64,000 nucleotides of DNA from Brucella tritici (GTDB taxonomy: Bacteria; Pseudomonadota; Alphaproteobacteria; Rhizobiales; Rhizobiaceae): assembly GCF_902825325.1 (NCBI RefSeq), contig NZ_CADEAR010000006.1, forward strand, positions 1-64,000. Reading direction: 5' to 3'. The notes under the pieces were generated by a model, which was given only the letters and a program-made list of their open reading frames with translations, made no database searches and had not been told where the DNA came from. Of the stretch, positions 1 to 8,147 are shown piece by piece. Position 1 is the first letter of the stretch. Each line of letters begins with the position of its first letter. Position numbers and translations under genes: made by a program.

Positions 1-227
1 TGGATGAACTCTTGCTGGCCTTCCTTGGTTGGGAATTTCACAATCGAGAAGTAACGGCCTTTATGATTTACGCAGCCATGCAAGGGATAAGCGCCGAGCC
101 GGTGTTCGTCCGCAATCACTTCCAAAAGCCTTATGCGCAGTTCATCAGTCAGGAACAGCACGACCTGAAACGGGTATTCCTTATTAATGAGCGTCTTCGG
201 CGGTTCACCACGCGATCTTCCGCTCAT
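1..227 (-). CDS. Hypothetical protein, 3' part cut off by window edge
   Basis: An open frame reads leftward off the window edge from an ATG at 227-225 and has no stop inside the window (75 codons visible). The visible protein begins MSGRSRGEPPKTLINKEYPF and continues with a mixed hydrophobic/charged sequence typical of a folded soluble protein; there is no signal peptide or membrane segment. I do not recognise the family. Its ATG overlaps the TGA of the upstream gene in an ATGA arrangement, so the two are very likely translationally coupled. The plus-strand frame over the same bases is a shadow. Function unknown. Confidence 0.6.
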   Translation of the reverse strand, partial: MSGRSRGEPPKTLINKEYPFQVVLFLTDELRIRLLEVIADEHRLGAYPLHGCVNHKGRYFSIVKFPTKEGQQEFI

Positions 228-421
228 TTCACGAACACCGTTGGTTTCCAGCCTCGCGCAAAGCCCATCGACATAGCCAGACTGGCGTACTCGATCTCTT
301 TGACGAGAAAATCCCGGTCCTTAAGCAGTGATTCTATCGCAGCCCGCACATCGCCCTTGTGGTAGGCGAGAACCAATTCAATTTCGTCGTCATATTCATT
401 TCCCTGCGCAACTGCATTCAT
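224..421 (-). CDS. Small hypothetical protein (65 aa)
   Basis: Start placed at the ATG at 421-419 (MNAVAQGNEYDDEIELVLAY); a start 27 bases further upstream is possible but adds an unlikely leader. The protein is small, acidic at the N terminus and helical-looking, with a central KDRDFLVKEIEYAS stretch that could form a coiled coil. No membrane segment and no recognised domain. Its TGA (226-224) overlaps the ATG of the next gene, so the two are probably one transcript and may act together. Confidence 0.6.
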   Translation of the reverse strand: MNAVAQGNEYDDEIELVLAYHKGDVRAAIESLLKDRDFLVKEIEYASLAMSMGFARGWKPTVFVK

Positions 422-724
422 TGTTCTGCTCCAGCGAAGCAGACACACACGCCACCAAGCATGCCTGTTAGGTTATCGGGCCGCATTCCGATGTTCCTAA
501 AATGTTCTCATCTGAAATGGGAGTCAACAGAGATTCGAAACCATATTGATTCGATCACGGTGAGATGCGTTGGATCGGTCTGAAAAGGTGAGGGAACAGA
601 AACGGGATTGTTAAACAGAATCAATGCCGCGTTTTGGGTCTTTAGGTGAGGGGATTGTTGAAGCGCATTCAAGCAATAAGCGATTGTTTTAAATCGCTAA
701 ATAGTCTCAAAAAGTGAGAATATT
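422..724. other. Intergenic stretch, nothing recognised
   Basis: About 300 bases between the small hypothetical gene and tRNA-Thr. It presumably carries the promoter for the leftward gene pair. I see no RNA gene, repeat or convincing small ORF with a ribosome binding site. Confidence 0.5.
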
Positions 725-800
<76 letters not shown>

Positions 801-953
801 ACTTGCGCCCGATTAGCACAAATGCGGCGCGTGTAAAACGAAAATTCATCGCATGCAGGTCATGGCAACCGGGTTTTTCATGTGATAGCCAATAGCTGGT
901 TGGGGAAACAGTGGCAAACTTGTCAGAGTTGGGCCAGATTCGGGACTGTAAAT

Positions 954-1727
954 ATGGAAGATAAATCGCTCGCGCTTCATTTTCTGTCATCGGGAACCGA
1001 AGAATCACTTGTCGCCCAGAAAGAGCTTGTCGCTCGATATGGCCATGTGGCTGCCGAAGATGCCGATATCATCGTCGCGCTTGGCGGCGATGGAACCATG
1101 CTGCAGGCGCTTCGCGACTTCATGAACAGCGGTACTCCGATCTATGGCATGAATCGCGGCTCTGTCGGCTTCCTTATGAACGAGTTCAGCGTCGATGATC
1201 TGCCGAAGCGCATTCTTGCCGCCCAAATGGAAACTATTCGCCCGCTTGTCATGGTCGCAGAAACTGAATCAGGACAATCTTTCGAGGCTTTGGCCATCAA
1301 CGAAGTTTCCCTTTTCCGCCAGTCCTATCAGGCCGCCAAGATCCGGATAACGATTGACGGCAAGGTGCGGTTGAACGAACTCGTTTGCGACGGCGTTATG
1401 GTCGCGACGCCTGCGGGTTCCACTGCCTATAATCTTTCGGCGCAAGGCCCCATTCTGCCGCTTGAAGCGCCGCTTCTGGCGTTGACCCCGGTAAGCCCCT
1501 TCCGTCCGCGCCGCTGGGGCGGTGCGCTTCTGCCAAAGCACGTGACCGTTCGCATGGATTTGCTGGAAACCGAAAAACGCCCGGTCAATGCGGTCGCTGA
1601 CAATAACGAGGTCAAGTCGGTGAAGTCTGTAACCGTGCGGGAGGCGCCGAACAGTCAGGTCGCCATCCTTTTTGACCGAAATCATTCCTGGGACGAGCGC
1701 ATCCTGACAGAACAGTTCAGGCATTAG
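954..1727 (+). CDS. nadK: NAD kinase
   Basis: Phosphorylates NAD to NADP in the cytoplasm using ATP or polyphosphate. The 257-residue product has the family signatures in order: GGDGTM at 44-49 (nucleotide loop), NE at 116-117, and TPAGSTAY at 152-159. The frame is open 24 codons further upstream, but the ATG at 954 gives the usual alphaproteobacterial length and begins right before the first family-like strand (MEDKSLALHF). The ribosome binding site is weak. It stands alone between tRNA-Thr and the helicase gene. Confidence 0.93.
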   Translation: MEDKSLALHFLSSGTEESLVAQKELVARYGHVAAEDADIIVALGGDGTMLQALRDFMNSGTPIYGMNRGSVGFLMNEFSVDDLPKRILAAQMETIRPLVMVAETESGQSFEALAINEVSLFRQSYQAAKIRITIDGKVRLNELVCDGVMVATPAGSTAYNLSAQGPILPLEAPLLALTPVSPFRPRRWGGALLPKHVTVRMDLLETEKRPVNAVADNNEVKSVKSVTVREAPNSQVAILFDRNHSWDERILTEQFRH

Positions 1728-2026
1728 TTTTGGCAGATAAGTGGCGCACCGGTTCAGCTACGCAAATGCTCTTTAGCTTTTGATAATTTGAATAAATTTG
1801 TTCAAGTTCCGCATTGATTTCGATTGTTGCAGCACAATCGAAGCAATTTGATATCTTTCGATGGTATTTTAGTTGACTTTTGCACGCTGTGGACGTACGC
1901 GATGCTGCAAGAAAACGCATAATGCGTTGCAGACGCCTTATTCTGCCTTGGTTCCTGCGCCCGATGACGCGGCTGCAATGACAGGATGGGTGGAAATCAT
2001 TTCCAAACCAGAGAGCTGCGCCTCCA
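1728..2026. other. Leader region of the DEAD-box helicase gene
   Basis: About 300 bases without a gene, AT-richer than its flanks around 1770-1875. It holds a perfect interrupted palindrome, AACGCAT-A-ATGCGTT, at 1914-1928, about 100 bases before the helicase start. A TTGACT hexamer at 1873-1878 is a candidate -35 element, but no good -10 partner is seen. The long antisense frames here are shadows. Confidence 0.4.
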
Positions 2027-3481
2027 TTGACGACATTTGCCGAACTCGGTCTTTCCCCGAAAGTGCTCGCTGCTGTAGAAGCGGCGGGATATTCTGCGCC
2101 CACACCTATTCAGGCAGGAGCCATTCCTCCAGCCCTTGAACGCAAGGACGTTCTCGGTATCGCGCAGACGGGAACCGGAAAGACTGCGTCTTTCGTGCTT
2201 CCGATGCTCACGCTTCTGGAAAAGGGCCGGGCGCGGGCGCGCATGCCGCGTACCCTCATTCTGGAGCCAACCCGCGAACTCGCAGCGCAGGTCGAGGAAA
2301 ATTTCGTCAAGTACGGTGTGAACCATCGGTTGAACGTGGCCCTTTTGATTGGCGGCGTGTCGTTCGATGAACAGGAACGCAAGCTGGAACGTGGTGCCGA
2401 TGTTCTCATCGCAACGCCCGGTCGCCTGCTCGATCATTTCGAACGCGGCAAGCTGCTCCTGACTGGTGTTGAAATTCTCGTCATCGACGAGGCAGACCGT
2501 ATGCTCGACATGGGATTCATCCCCGACATTGAGCGCATCTGCAAGCTCATTCCGTTTACGCGTCAGACGCTTTTCTTCTCGGCCACCATGCCGCCGGAAA
2601 TCACGAAACTGACCGAACAGTTCCTGCATTCGCCAACGCGCATCGAAGTCGCAAAAGCTTCCTCCACGGCCAAAACCGTGACCCAGCGTCTGGTGAAATC
2701 CAGCAAGAAGGATTGGGACAAGCGCGCGGTTCTGCGCGATCTCATCCGTGCGGAAGGCGACACGCTCAAGAACGCGATTATTTTTTGTAATCGTAAGAAA
2801 GACGTATCCGAACTGTTCCGCTCGCTGACGCGACACGAGTTCAATGCCGGTGCTTTGCATGGCGATATGGATCAGCGCGCGCGCATGACCATGCTGGCAA
2901 ACTTCAAGGAAGGCAAGCTGCAGTTGCTGGTAGCGTCCGATGTTGCTGCACGCGGTCTCGACATTCCCGATGTGAGCCACGTTTTCAATTTCGACATTCC
3001 GATTCATTCGGAAGATTATGTTCACCGCATTGGCCGTACCGGTCGCGCTGGACGTTCCGGCAAGGCATTCACGATCGTGACGCCCTCCGATACGAAGTAT
3101 CTCGCAGCTATCGAGAATATGATCGGGGAAAAGATCGAATGGCTCGACGGTGATCTGTCGACGCTGCCTGCCGTTGACGAGGCAGACGATCAGCGCAAGG
3201 GCAAGAATGCTCGCGGCAAAGGCAAGGATGCCAAGGGCAAGGACAAGCCAAAAGACAAGCCGAAGGCAAAGCCTGTCGAAGTTCTCGATCCTGCCGAACA
3301 GCCGCAGCCAGTCATCGAATCCAGCGAGCGCCGCGATGCGATCCGCGCTTCCAATGATGAGCGCCGCGGCAAGCCGCAGCATGAGCAGAAGCGTCGCCGT
3401 GATCGTGACGATGACGGCCCGACGCCTGTAGGTTTCGGCAACGATATTCCTGCTTTCATGTTGATTCCAACGGGAATCTGA
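2027..3481 (+). CDS. DEAD-box ATP-dependent RNA helicase (RhlE-like)
   Basis: RNA helicase expected in ribosome assembly or RNA turnover. Motifs in order in 484 residues: Q motif TPIQ near 26-29, Walker A AQTGTGKT 46-53, PTRELA 81-86, TPGR 130-133, DEAD 154-157, SAT 185-187, ARGLDIP 308-314 and HRIGRTGRAGRSG 333-345. After the two RecA folds comes a lysine-rich low-complexity tail (about 390-415, KGK/KDKPK repeats) and an Arg-rich end, probably RNA-binding and disordered. The only sensible start is TTG at 2027; no in-frame ATG lies close upstream of the conserved MTTFAELGLS start. A hairpin terminator follows. Confidence 0.93.
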   Translation: MTTFAELGLSPKVLAAVEAAGYSAPTPIQAGAIPPALERKDVLGIAQTGTGKTASFVLPMLTLLEKGRARARMPRTLILEPTRELAAQVEENFVKYGVNHRLNVALLIGGVSFDEQERKLERGADVLIATPGRLLDHFERGKLLLTGVEILVIDEADRMLDMGFIPDIERICKLIPFTRQTLFFSATMPPEITKLTEQFLHSPTRIEVAKASSTAKTVTQRLVKSSKKDWDKRAVLRDLIRAEGDTLKNAIIFCNRKKDVSELFRSLTRHEFNAGALHGDMDQRARMTMLANFKEGKLQLLVASDVAARGLDIPDVSHVFNFDIPIHSEDYVHRIGRTGRAGRSGKAFTIVTPSDTKYLAAIENMIGEKIEWLDGDLSTLPAVDEADDQRKGKNARGKGKDAKGKDKPKDKPKAKPVEVLDPAEQPQPVIESSERRDAIRASNDERRGKPQHEQKRRRDRDDDGPTPVGFGNDIPAFMLIPTGI

Positions 3482-3504
3482 CGGAAGCAGTAGGGAAACG
3501 GATC

Positions 3505-3545
3505 AATCGGCTGCAGGCTAGCGCTTCGCAGCCGATTTCTTTTTT
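3505..3545 (+). terminator. Rho-independent terminator of the helicase gene
   Basis: A perfect 10-bp stem (AATCGGCTGC ... GCAGCCGATT) with a 13-base loop is followed by TCTTTTTT. It overlaps the 3' end of the convergent TfoX-N gene, so the last codons of that gene are part of the hairpin. Confidence 0.85.
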
Positions 3546-3874
3546 GGCTTTGTTTTCTCGCTCCGCAGGGCTGCATCATAGGCAAGGCGCGCCCAGTGCG
3601 TCATTACTTCCGGATCGTCGAAAGCTTCGCTTGGCACACTCCAGTAAGGCATGGCAATTGGATCGCCACCCTTACGACCTTCATAGGTCCATTGGGTGGC
3701 GCCTGCTTCGATGAAATCCGGGATTGTTACTTCGTCAGCTTTCAAGAGCAACTCGTCGCGGACGACGAGTGCAAAGATCTGGCCCTGGTGATAAATGCCC
3801 TTGCCGCCAAACATGCGGCGGATGCTGATGGGTCCGAAGTCCTGCAACAAATCGCGAAGAGCTTCGTCATCCAT
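3518..3874 (-). CDS. TfoX N-terminal domain protein
   Basis: A 118-residue protein that consists of a TfoX-N domain: the start MDDEALRDLLQDFGPISIRR, then RRMFGGKGIYHQGQIFALV, which is the family hallmark. The C-terminal tail is Lys-rich (KTKPKKKSAAKR). TfoX-N proteins are named after the competence regulator Sxy/TfoX, but stand-alone domains like this have no established role. It follows the Fe-S carrier gene on the same strand with a 20-base gap, so the two are probably co-transcribed. Confidence 0.8.
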   Translation of the reverse strand: MDDEALRDLLQDFGPISIRRMFGGKGIYHQGQIFALVVRDELLLKADEVTIPDFIEAGATQWTYEGRKGGDPIAMPYWSVPSEAFDDPEVMTHWARLAYDAALRSEKTKPKKKSAAKR

Positions 3875-3895
3875 CGGCGAACACCTTGTCCTGGA

Positions 3896-4276
3896 TCAGG
3901 CTGCACCTTGCATCTGGCGAAGGCTTTCCGGCGAAGCGGCTTTGATCTCGACGGATTCGCCGCAACCGCATGCGGACGTCTGGTTTGGATTGTTGAAGAC
4001 AAAACCCGTGCGTAAGGTCGTCACTTCGAAATCCATCTGGGTGCCGAGCAGGAACAGAACGGCTTCAGGCGCGATAAAGACTTTCGCGTCATCTTTTTCG
4101 ATCACATCGTCGCCTGCTTTAGCTTCGGTGACGAGATCGATAGTATATTCCATCCCTGCGCAACCGCCTTTTTTTACACCCACCCGGATACCAAGAGCGC
4201 CGTCCCGTGATGCGATGATCTCGCGAACGCGATCAGCTGCCTTGTCAGTTAGCGTCATGACTGCGAAACGGCCCAT
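3896..4276 (-). CDS. A-type Fe-S cluster carrier (SufA/IscA/ErpA family)
   Basis: Accepts and delivers iron-sulfur clusters to apo-proteins. The 126-residue product has the three conserved cysteines of the family: one in KKGGCAGMEY and two in the C-terminal ACGCGES. The upstream frame extends 16 codons, but the ATG at 4276 has a strong ribosome binding site (GGAAGAGAG, 3 bases before it) and gives the normal length. No other suf or isc genes are in the window, so which A-type subfamily it belongs to cannot be decided from context. Confidence 0.88.
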   Translation of the reverse strand: MGRFAVMTLTDKAADRVREIIASRDGALGIRVGVKKGGCAGMEYTIDLVTEAKAGDDVIEKDDAKVFIAPEAVLFLLGTQMDFEVTTLRTGFVFNNPNQTSACGCGESVEIKAASPESLRQMQGAA

Positions 4277-4466
4277 TTTCTCTCTTCCGGTATCGTGCTG
4301 GAATATGGACGAAGAATCGTCCAATCATGTCGCAACAGGCTGAGTTTCCTCTGCGTCTGCCACGTTTTCACTATAGTTAGTGTTGTAACATCATTACTGC
4401 AATACACCAAATCGGGAGCGCCACTGAAGCGTTCCACAATAAGTTTGCTAGGAAGAGGAGAAGCGA

Positions 4467-5111
4467 ATGTCGAATGACCGGATGAAACCTCTGATGCTGG
4501 CTGCTGTGATCGGCATTCTGGGCACGGGGCTGGCAGGCTTTTCGGCCGGAATTGCTCTGGCGCAAAATCCGCCGAAGGCCGCGCCCGAAGAAACACCCAG
4601 AAACGTTGAAGAGAAGCACGATAAAGCTGCCAAGCCGGTTGAGGAAACGAAACCTTCCGAGCAGACGCAGGATGCAGCCGGAGGTGTGACGGTCCCGGAC
4701 TATCGTGATGATCGCTCCACACCGCAGGCGCTGATCGAATCCTATTACAATGCAATCAATCGCAAGGAATATACCCGAGCCTATGGCTATTATTCCGAGG
4801 AGGGGCGGGAGCCCGACTTCAACACCTTTGTAAAGGGCTATGAGAACACCAAGAGTGTAAAGGTCGCGCTGCGCAAGACTGATCCGGACCCCGGCGCTGG
4901 CCAGATCTACTGGAGCCAGCCGCTGGCCATCGAATCTGAAACGACGGATGGCAAAAAGGAAGTCTTTACAGGCTGCTACACGATTCATCTCACAAATCCC
5001 GGCATGCAGGAAGAACCGCCTTTCAAGCCGATGCAGATTATGACGGGATCGTTGACCAAGTCGCCGCTGGAGCTGGAAAAGAGCGTTCCGGAGACTTGCG
5101 AAGCGCCATAA
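4467..5111 (+). CDS. Secreted or periplasmic protein of unknown function
   Basis: 214 residues. The N terminus has a basic start, a hydrophobic stretch (MLAAVIGILGTGLAGFSAGI) and an AxA-type site near ALAQ, so a signal peptide is likely. A proline/glutamate/lysine-rich linker covers about 35-75. The C-terminal half (TPQALIESYYNAINRKEYTR onward) resembles small NTF2-like alpha+beta domains, with two cysteines (GCYTIHL and PETCEAP) that could form a disulfide. A GGAAGAGG-type ribosome binding site precedes the ATG. No function can be assigned. Confidence 0.7.
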   Translation: MSNDRMKPLMLAAVIGILGTGLAGFSAGIALAQNPPKAAPEETPRNVEEKHDKAAKPVEETKPSEQTQDAAGGVTVPDYRDDRSTPQALIESYYNAINRKEYTRAYGYYSEEGREPDFNTFVKGYENTKSVKVALRKTDPDPGAGQIYWSQPLAIESETTDGKKEVFTGCYTIHLTNPGMQEEPPFKPMQIMTGSLTKSPLELEKSVPETCEAP

Positions 5112-5132
5112 AAAGAATTGGCGGGTTGGCTC

Positions 5133-5163
5133 TTGACCTTACCACGATGGGAAGCCCCATCTT
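5133..5163 (+). promoter_or_regulatory. CueR/HmrR-type (MerR-family) metal-responsive promoter
   Basis: TTGACC at 5133-5138 and CATCTT at 5158-5163 are separated by 19 bases, the overlong spacing typical of MerR-family promoters. The spacer holds an imperfect dyad, ACCTTACCA-cga-TGGGAAGCC, close to the CueR box ACCTTCC...GGAAGGT. It lies just upstream of the CopZ-like gene, which fits copper induction. No MerR-family regulator gene is in the window. Confidence 0.6.
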
Positions 5164-5194
5164 ATGGTCAGTCCTACAAGGAGTGACTGAGTTG

Positions 5195-5392
5195 ATGAAG
5201 TTTTCCATTCCCAAGATGAAGTGCGGCGGTTGTGCCGATAACATCACCGTCGCGCTGCGCAAGCTTGATGCAACGGCACCAATCGAAATCGATCTCGACA
5301 GGAAAGAGGTCGAATTCGGCGGCAATGTTTCGCAGGACGCCGTTCTTTCCGCACTGGCTGCAGCCGGTTATCCGGCATCGAACGCTCAATAA
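5195..5392 (+). CDS. CopZ-like heavy-metal-associated domain protein
   Basis: A 65-residue protein made of a single HMA fold (ferredoxin-like). The metal-binding motif is MKCGGCADN near residues 7-15, with the CxxC cysteines that bind Cu(I) in CopZ/Atx1 proteins. An AAGGAG ribosome binding site lies 11 bases before the ATG; a TTG at 5192 gives tighter spacing and could be the real start. The CueR-type promoter upstream supports a copper-chaperone role. No copper ATPase is adjacent. Confidence 0.82.
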   Translation: MKFSIPKMKCGGCADNITVALRKLDATAPIEIDLDRKEVEFGGNVSQDAVLSALAAAGYPASNAQ

Positions 5393-5436
5393 TGTGATTT
5401 CAAGGGCGCTTGTTTCAAAGTGCTGCGAACGATAGA

Positions 5437-5470
5437 GCCCATCCCGAAAAGCGTAAAACGGTTTCGGGCA
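5437..5470. repeat. Degenerate RIME-like intergenic repeat
   Basis: The string CCCGAAAAGCGTAAAACGG followed by TTTCGGGC resembles one half of the short palindromic intergenic repeats common in Rhizobiales genomes (CGAAAAGTGGAAACCGG...CGG type). The match is by eye and partial. Confidence 0.35.
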
Positions 5471-5496
5471 GGCCTTGTGTCAAAACAGACACCGAG

Positions 5497-5524
5497 ATGC
5501 CGGGAAGCGGAAGCTTTCCGGCAT
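5497..5524. other. Strong intergenic hairpin
   Basis: ATGCCGGGAAGC pairs with GCTTTCCGGCAT over 12 bp with one G-U pair and a GGAA tetraloop. There is no T-run, so it is more likely a repeat half, a processing or protective structure, or a weak terminator of the CopZ-like gene. The rest of 5393-5725 holds no gene that I can support. Confidence 0.5.
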
Positions 5525-5725
5525 TTCCATATCCAGATGCTGGTAACAAGAAGCGGGTATCAGTGAGCATAAATGCCGCAAATGCTGTGTTTCATTGACT
5601 GGACCCGCGATTTTTGCCACATCAACGGCAAATCTCGTTTATGGTGCTCCTTGTACGTCAAGAAAGACGCGCGGGCTCCAATGGCATGAAACATCGCATT
5701 CCGCGACAAGGAAGGGTTTAGGGCT

Positions 5726-6394
5726 ATGGCAGCCGATTTCCAGGATCTTCGCACAAAGATGGTCGACAACCAGATCCGCACGACGGACGTAACCGATCTG
5801 GCGGTTATCGATGCTTTCCTGACCGTCCCGCGCGAGGCTTTCGTTCCCGCCGCCCGTCAGGTTCTGGCCTATATCGACGAAGACCAGCTTCTTGAAAGCG
5901 AAGGCAAGCAGCAGCGCTACATCATGGAACCTTCGCCTTTCGCCAAGCTCGTGCAGCTTGCGCGCATCAAGAATACCGACGTGGTTCTCGATGTCGGCTG
6001 CGGTACCGGATATTCGGCAGCCATCCTTTCCAGGCTCTCTGGTTCGGTGATCGGTCTGGAAAGTGATTCCGTATTGTCGGCTGCTGCGACGGCCCGTCTC
6101 GCTGAATTGGGCTATGACAATGTTGTGATCGTTTCAGGTGAACTGCAGGCAGGCTATCCGTCCGAAGCACCCTATGATGTGATCGTCATTGAGGGCGCCG
6201 TCGATTTCGTTCCGGACGCGCTTCTCGGCCAGTTGAAGGATGGCGGACGCTTGGTCGCCGTCGAGGGCCGCGGGAATGCTGGCGTTGCGCGGATTTATGT
6301 TAAAGAAAATGGTGTTGCATCGGGACGCGGTGTGTTCAACACTGCGGTTCGTCCGCTGCCGGGATTCGAGCGCGTTGCGCAGTTCGAATTTTAA
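5726..6394 (+). CDS. pcm: Protein-L-isoaspartate O-methyltransferase
   Basis: Methylates isoaspartyl residues in damaged proteins so that they can revert to aspartate. The 222-residue protein carries the SAM-binding motif VLDVGCGTGYSAAIL around 89-103 and the Pcm-type N terminus with QIRTTDVTD and VPREAFVP. Some alphaproteobacterial members annotated as Pcm have divergent C-terminal regions, as here. The ATG at 5726 has GGGTTTAGGG upstream. It precedes the tolC gene on the same strand, as in Brucella genomes. Confidence 0.85.
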   Translation: MAADFQDLRTKMVDNQIRTTDVTDLAVIDAFLTVPREAFVPAARQVLAYIDEDQLLESEGKQQRYIMEPSPFAKLVQLARIKNTDVVLDVGCGTGYSAAILSRLSGSVIGLESDSVLSAAATARLAELGYDNVVIVSGELQAGYPSEAPYDVIVIEGAVDFVPDALLGQLKDGGRLVAVEGRGNAGVARIYVKENGVASGRGVFNTAVRPLPGFERVAQFEF

Positions 6395-6537
6395 TTTTAG
6401 CGGATGATACAATTCTGCAACGCTGCGGAATTTGTTTGTGCAAGCTCTGGCGGGGGCAATAGAAATAACCGAATTTAGAGGTTATTAGGATTTGCCCGAA
6501 CCGATCGGTTCGATAGTTGGATTCGTTTGTTCTTAAT

Positions 6538-7917
6538 ATGAGGTACCCGGTGTTCAAAACGTGCAAAGGACTGGTAGCGGCCGCAGCATTGTTGTCTGGC
6601 ACCATTTTAACGGGGCAGGCGGCGTTCTCGGAGACGTTAACCGGCGCTCTCGTGAAGGCCTACAAGAACAATGCTAACCTGAACTACTCCCGCGCTGGCG
6701 TCCGCGTTACGGATGAAGGCGTGGCCATCGCCAAGTCGGGTTATCGTCCGCAGATTACCGGTTCTTACAACGTAGGGCATGGCAAGACACCTTCAAGTCG
6801 GGGGTATCGTACGACGGGCACGTTCGGCATCGAGCTGAACCAGATGTTGTTCGATGGGTTTCAAACCAAGAACAATGTTGCCGCCGCAGAAACGCAGGTC
6901 TTCGCCCAGCGTGAAAACCTCCGCAACGAAGAGCAGAACCGACTCTACGAGGCGGTAACCGCTTATATGGATGTCTACCAGTCTCGCCAGATCGCGGTTC
7001 TGCGTGAGCGTAACCTCGCAGCCCTGAATGAACAGGTTCGTGCTGCTCGCGCTCGCCTCGATGTGGGTGAGGGTACCCGTACGGATGTTGCACAAGCAGA
7101 TGCCAGCCGTTCCACCGCAGTTGCTGCGCTGAATTCTGCTCGCGCTGACGTCAAATCGGCAGAAGCAACCTATGTGCAGGTGATCGGCGTTCAGCCGGAC
7201 AAGCTTGCAACTGCAGCGGCAGCAAAGAACCTGCCGAGCTCACCTAATCAGGCCTTCTCTATTGCGACGGCCGGGCATCCAGGCATTCTCGCCACGCAGT
7301 ACGCCGTCAATGCCGCTGGATATAACGTGAAGGCCAAGGAAGGCGCATTGCTTCCGTCCGTCGGTCTCACAGCAAGCGCTAGCCGCCTCGATACTTATTC
7401 CGGTGAAGGCGGTTCGCAGACAGACGGCAACTCGGCTTCGATCGGCGTTGGCGTCAGCATTCCGATCTATACTGGCGGTCGCACGTCGGCTCAGGTTCGT
7501 CAGTCCAAGGAACAACTCGGTCAGGCCCGCATCGAAGTCGACGTCGTCCGCGATCAGGTTCGTCAGGCAATCGGATCGGCTTGGTCGCAGCTCGAAGCTG
7601 CCCGCGCGTCGGTCAAGGCAAATCGCGACGGTATTTCCGCTGCACAGCTTGCTCTCGATGGCGTCATCGAAGAGCGCAAGGTTGGACAGCGCACGACACT
7701 CGACGTCTTGAATGCACAGAACGATCTCATCACGGCGCAGATCGCTCTGGTCGAATCCGAACGTAACGTCGTTGTTGCCAGCTACGCTCTTCTGAATGCC
7801 ACCGGTCGCATGACCGCCAGCCAGATGGGCTTGCAGGTTGCCGAGTACAAGCCGGAAGAGCATTACAAGGCCGTCAAGGACAAGTGGTTCGGCCTGCGCA
7901 CGCCGGACGGTCGTTGA
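6538..7917 (+). CDS. bepC: TolC-family outer-membrane efflux channel (BepC-like)
   Basis: Outer-membrane channel of type I secretion and RND efflux systems. The product is 459 residues with a signal peptide (KTCKGLVAAAALLSGTILTG, cleaved near AFSE) and two OEP repeats with long coiled-coil helices. The C-terminal repeat reads GVIEERKVGQRTTLDVLNAQ, a TolC hallmark. An in-frame TTG 21 bases upstream is possible, but the ATG at 6538 gives a cleaner signal peptide. The gene order and sequence type match BepC of Brucella. No pump genes are adjacent, so it probably serves several systems. Confidence 0.9.
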   Translation: MRYPVFKTCKGLVAAAALLSGTILTGQAAFSETLTGALVKAYKNNANLNYSRAGVRVTDEGVAIAKSGYRPQITGSYNVGHGKTPSSRGYRTTGTFGIELNQMLFDGFQTKNNVAAAETQVFAQRENLRNEEQNRLYEAVTAYMDVYQSRQIAVLRERNLAALNEQVRAARARLDVGEGTRTDVAQADASRSTAVAALNSARADVKSAEATYVQVIGVQPDKLATAAAAKNLPSSPNQAFSIATAGHPGILATQYAVNAAGYNVKAKEGALLPSVGLTASASRLDTYSGEGGSQTDGNSASIGVGVSIPIYTGGRTSAQVRQSKEQLGQARIEVDVVRDQVRQAIGSAWSQLEAARASVKANRDGISAAQLALDGVIEERKVGQRTTLDVLNAQNDLITAQIALVESERNVVVASYALLNATGRMTASQMGLQVAEYKPEEHYKAVKDKWFGLRTPDGR

Positions 7918-7941
7918 TTGTTCGCCGTTGTATGAGACTTG

Positions 7942-7970
7942 AAAAGGCACCTTCGGGTGCCTTTTATTTT
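7942..7970 (+). terminator. Rho-independent terminator after the tolC gene
   Basis: AAAGGCACC, a TTCG tetraloop and GGTGCCTTTT form a perfect stem followed by ATTTT. Confidence 0.9.
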
Positions 7971-8005
7971 GCCGTCGATTCGACACTTGTTGGCACTGCC
8001 AATTC

Positions 8006-8020
8006 TTAACAAATCCATAA
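8006..8020. promoter_or_regulatory. Candidate CtrA box upstream of popZ
   Basis: TTAA-N7-ATAA is one mismatch from the CtrA consensus TTAA-N7-TTAA. It lies 128 bases before the popZ start. Three GATTC sites (7977, 8055 and 8095) in the same leader match the CcrM methylation motif GANTC. This is suggestive only. Confidence 0.3.
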
Positions 8021-8147
8021 AGCTGTGAGTTTGAACCGTTGCACCTTGGCCGGGGATTCTCAAACGGGGGATCGTCCGCTACCCTTAATCCATTGATTCT
8101 CTGTCTTTTGCAGACAATGTCGCAATACAGGAAAGCGGATAGTAGCC

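Noticed and set aside
12-365. Plus-strand 117-codon frame at the left edge
   Set aside because: Opposes two coupled minus-strand genes with better start signals and composition.
1997-3382. 461-codon antisense frame over the helicase gene
   Set aside because: It mirrors a gene with all DEAD-box motifs; composition is that of a GC-rich shadow frame and no ribosome binding site is present.
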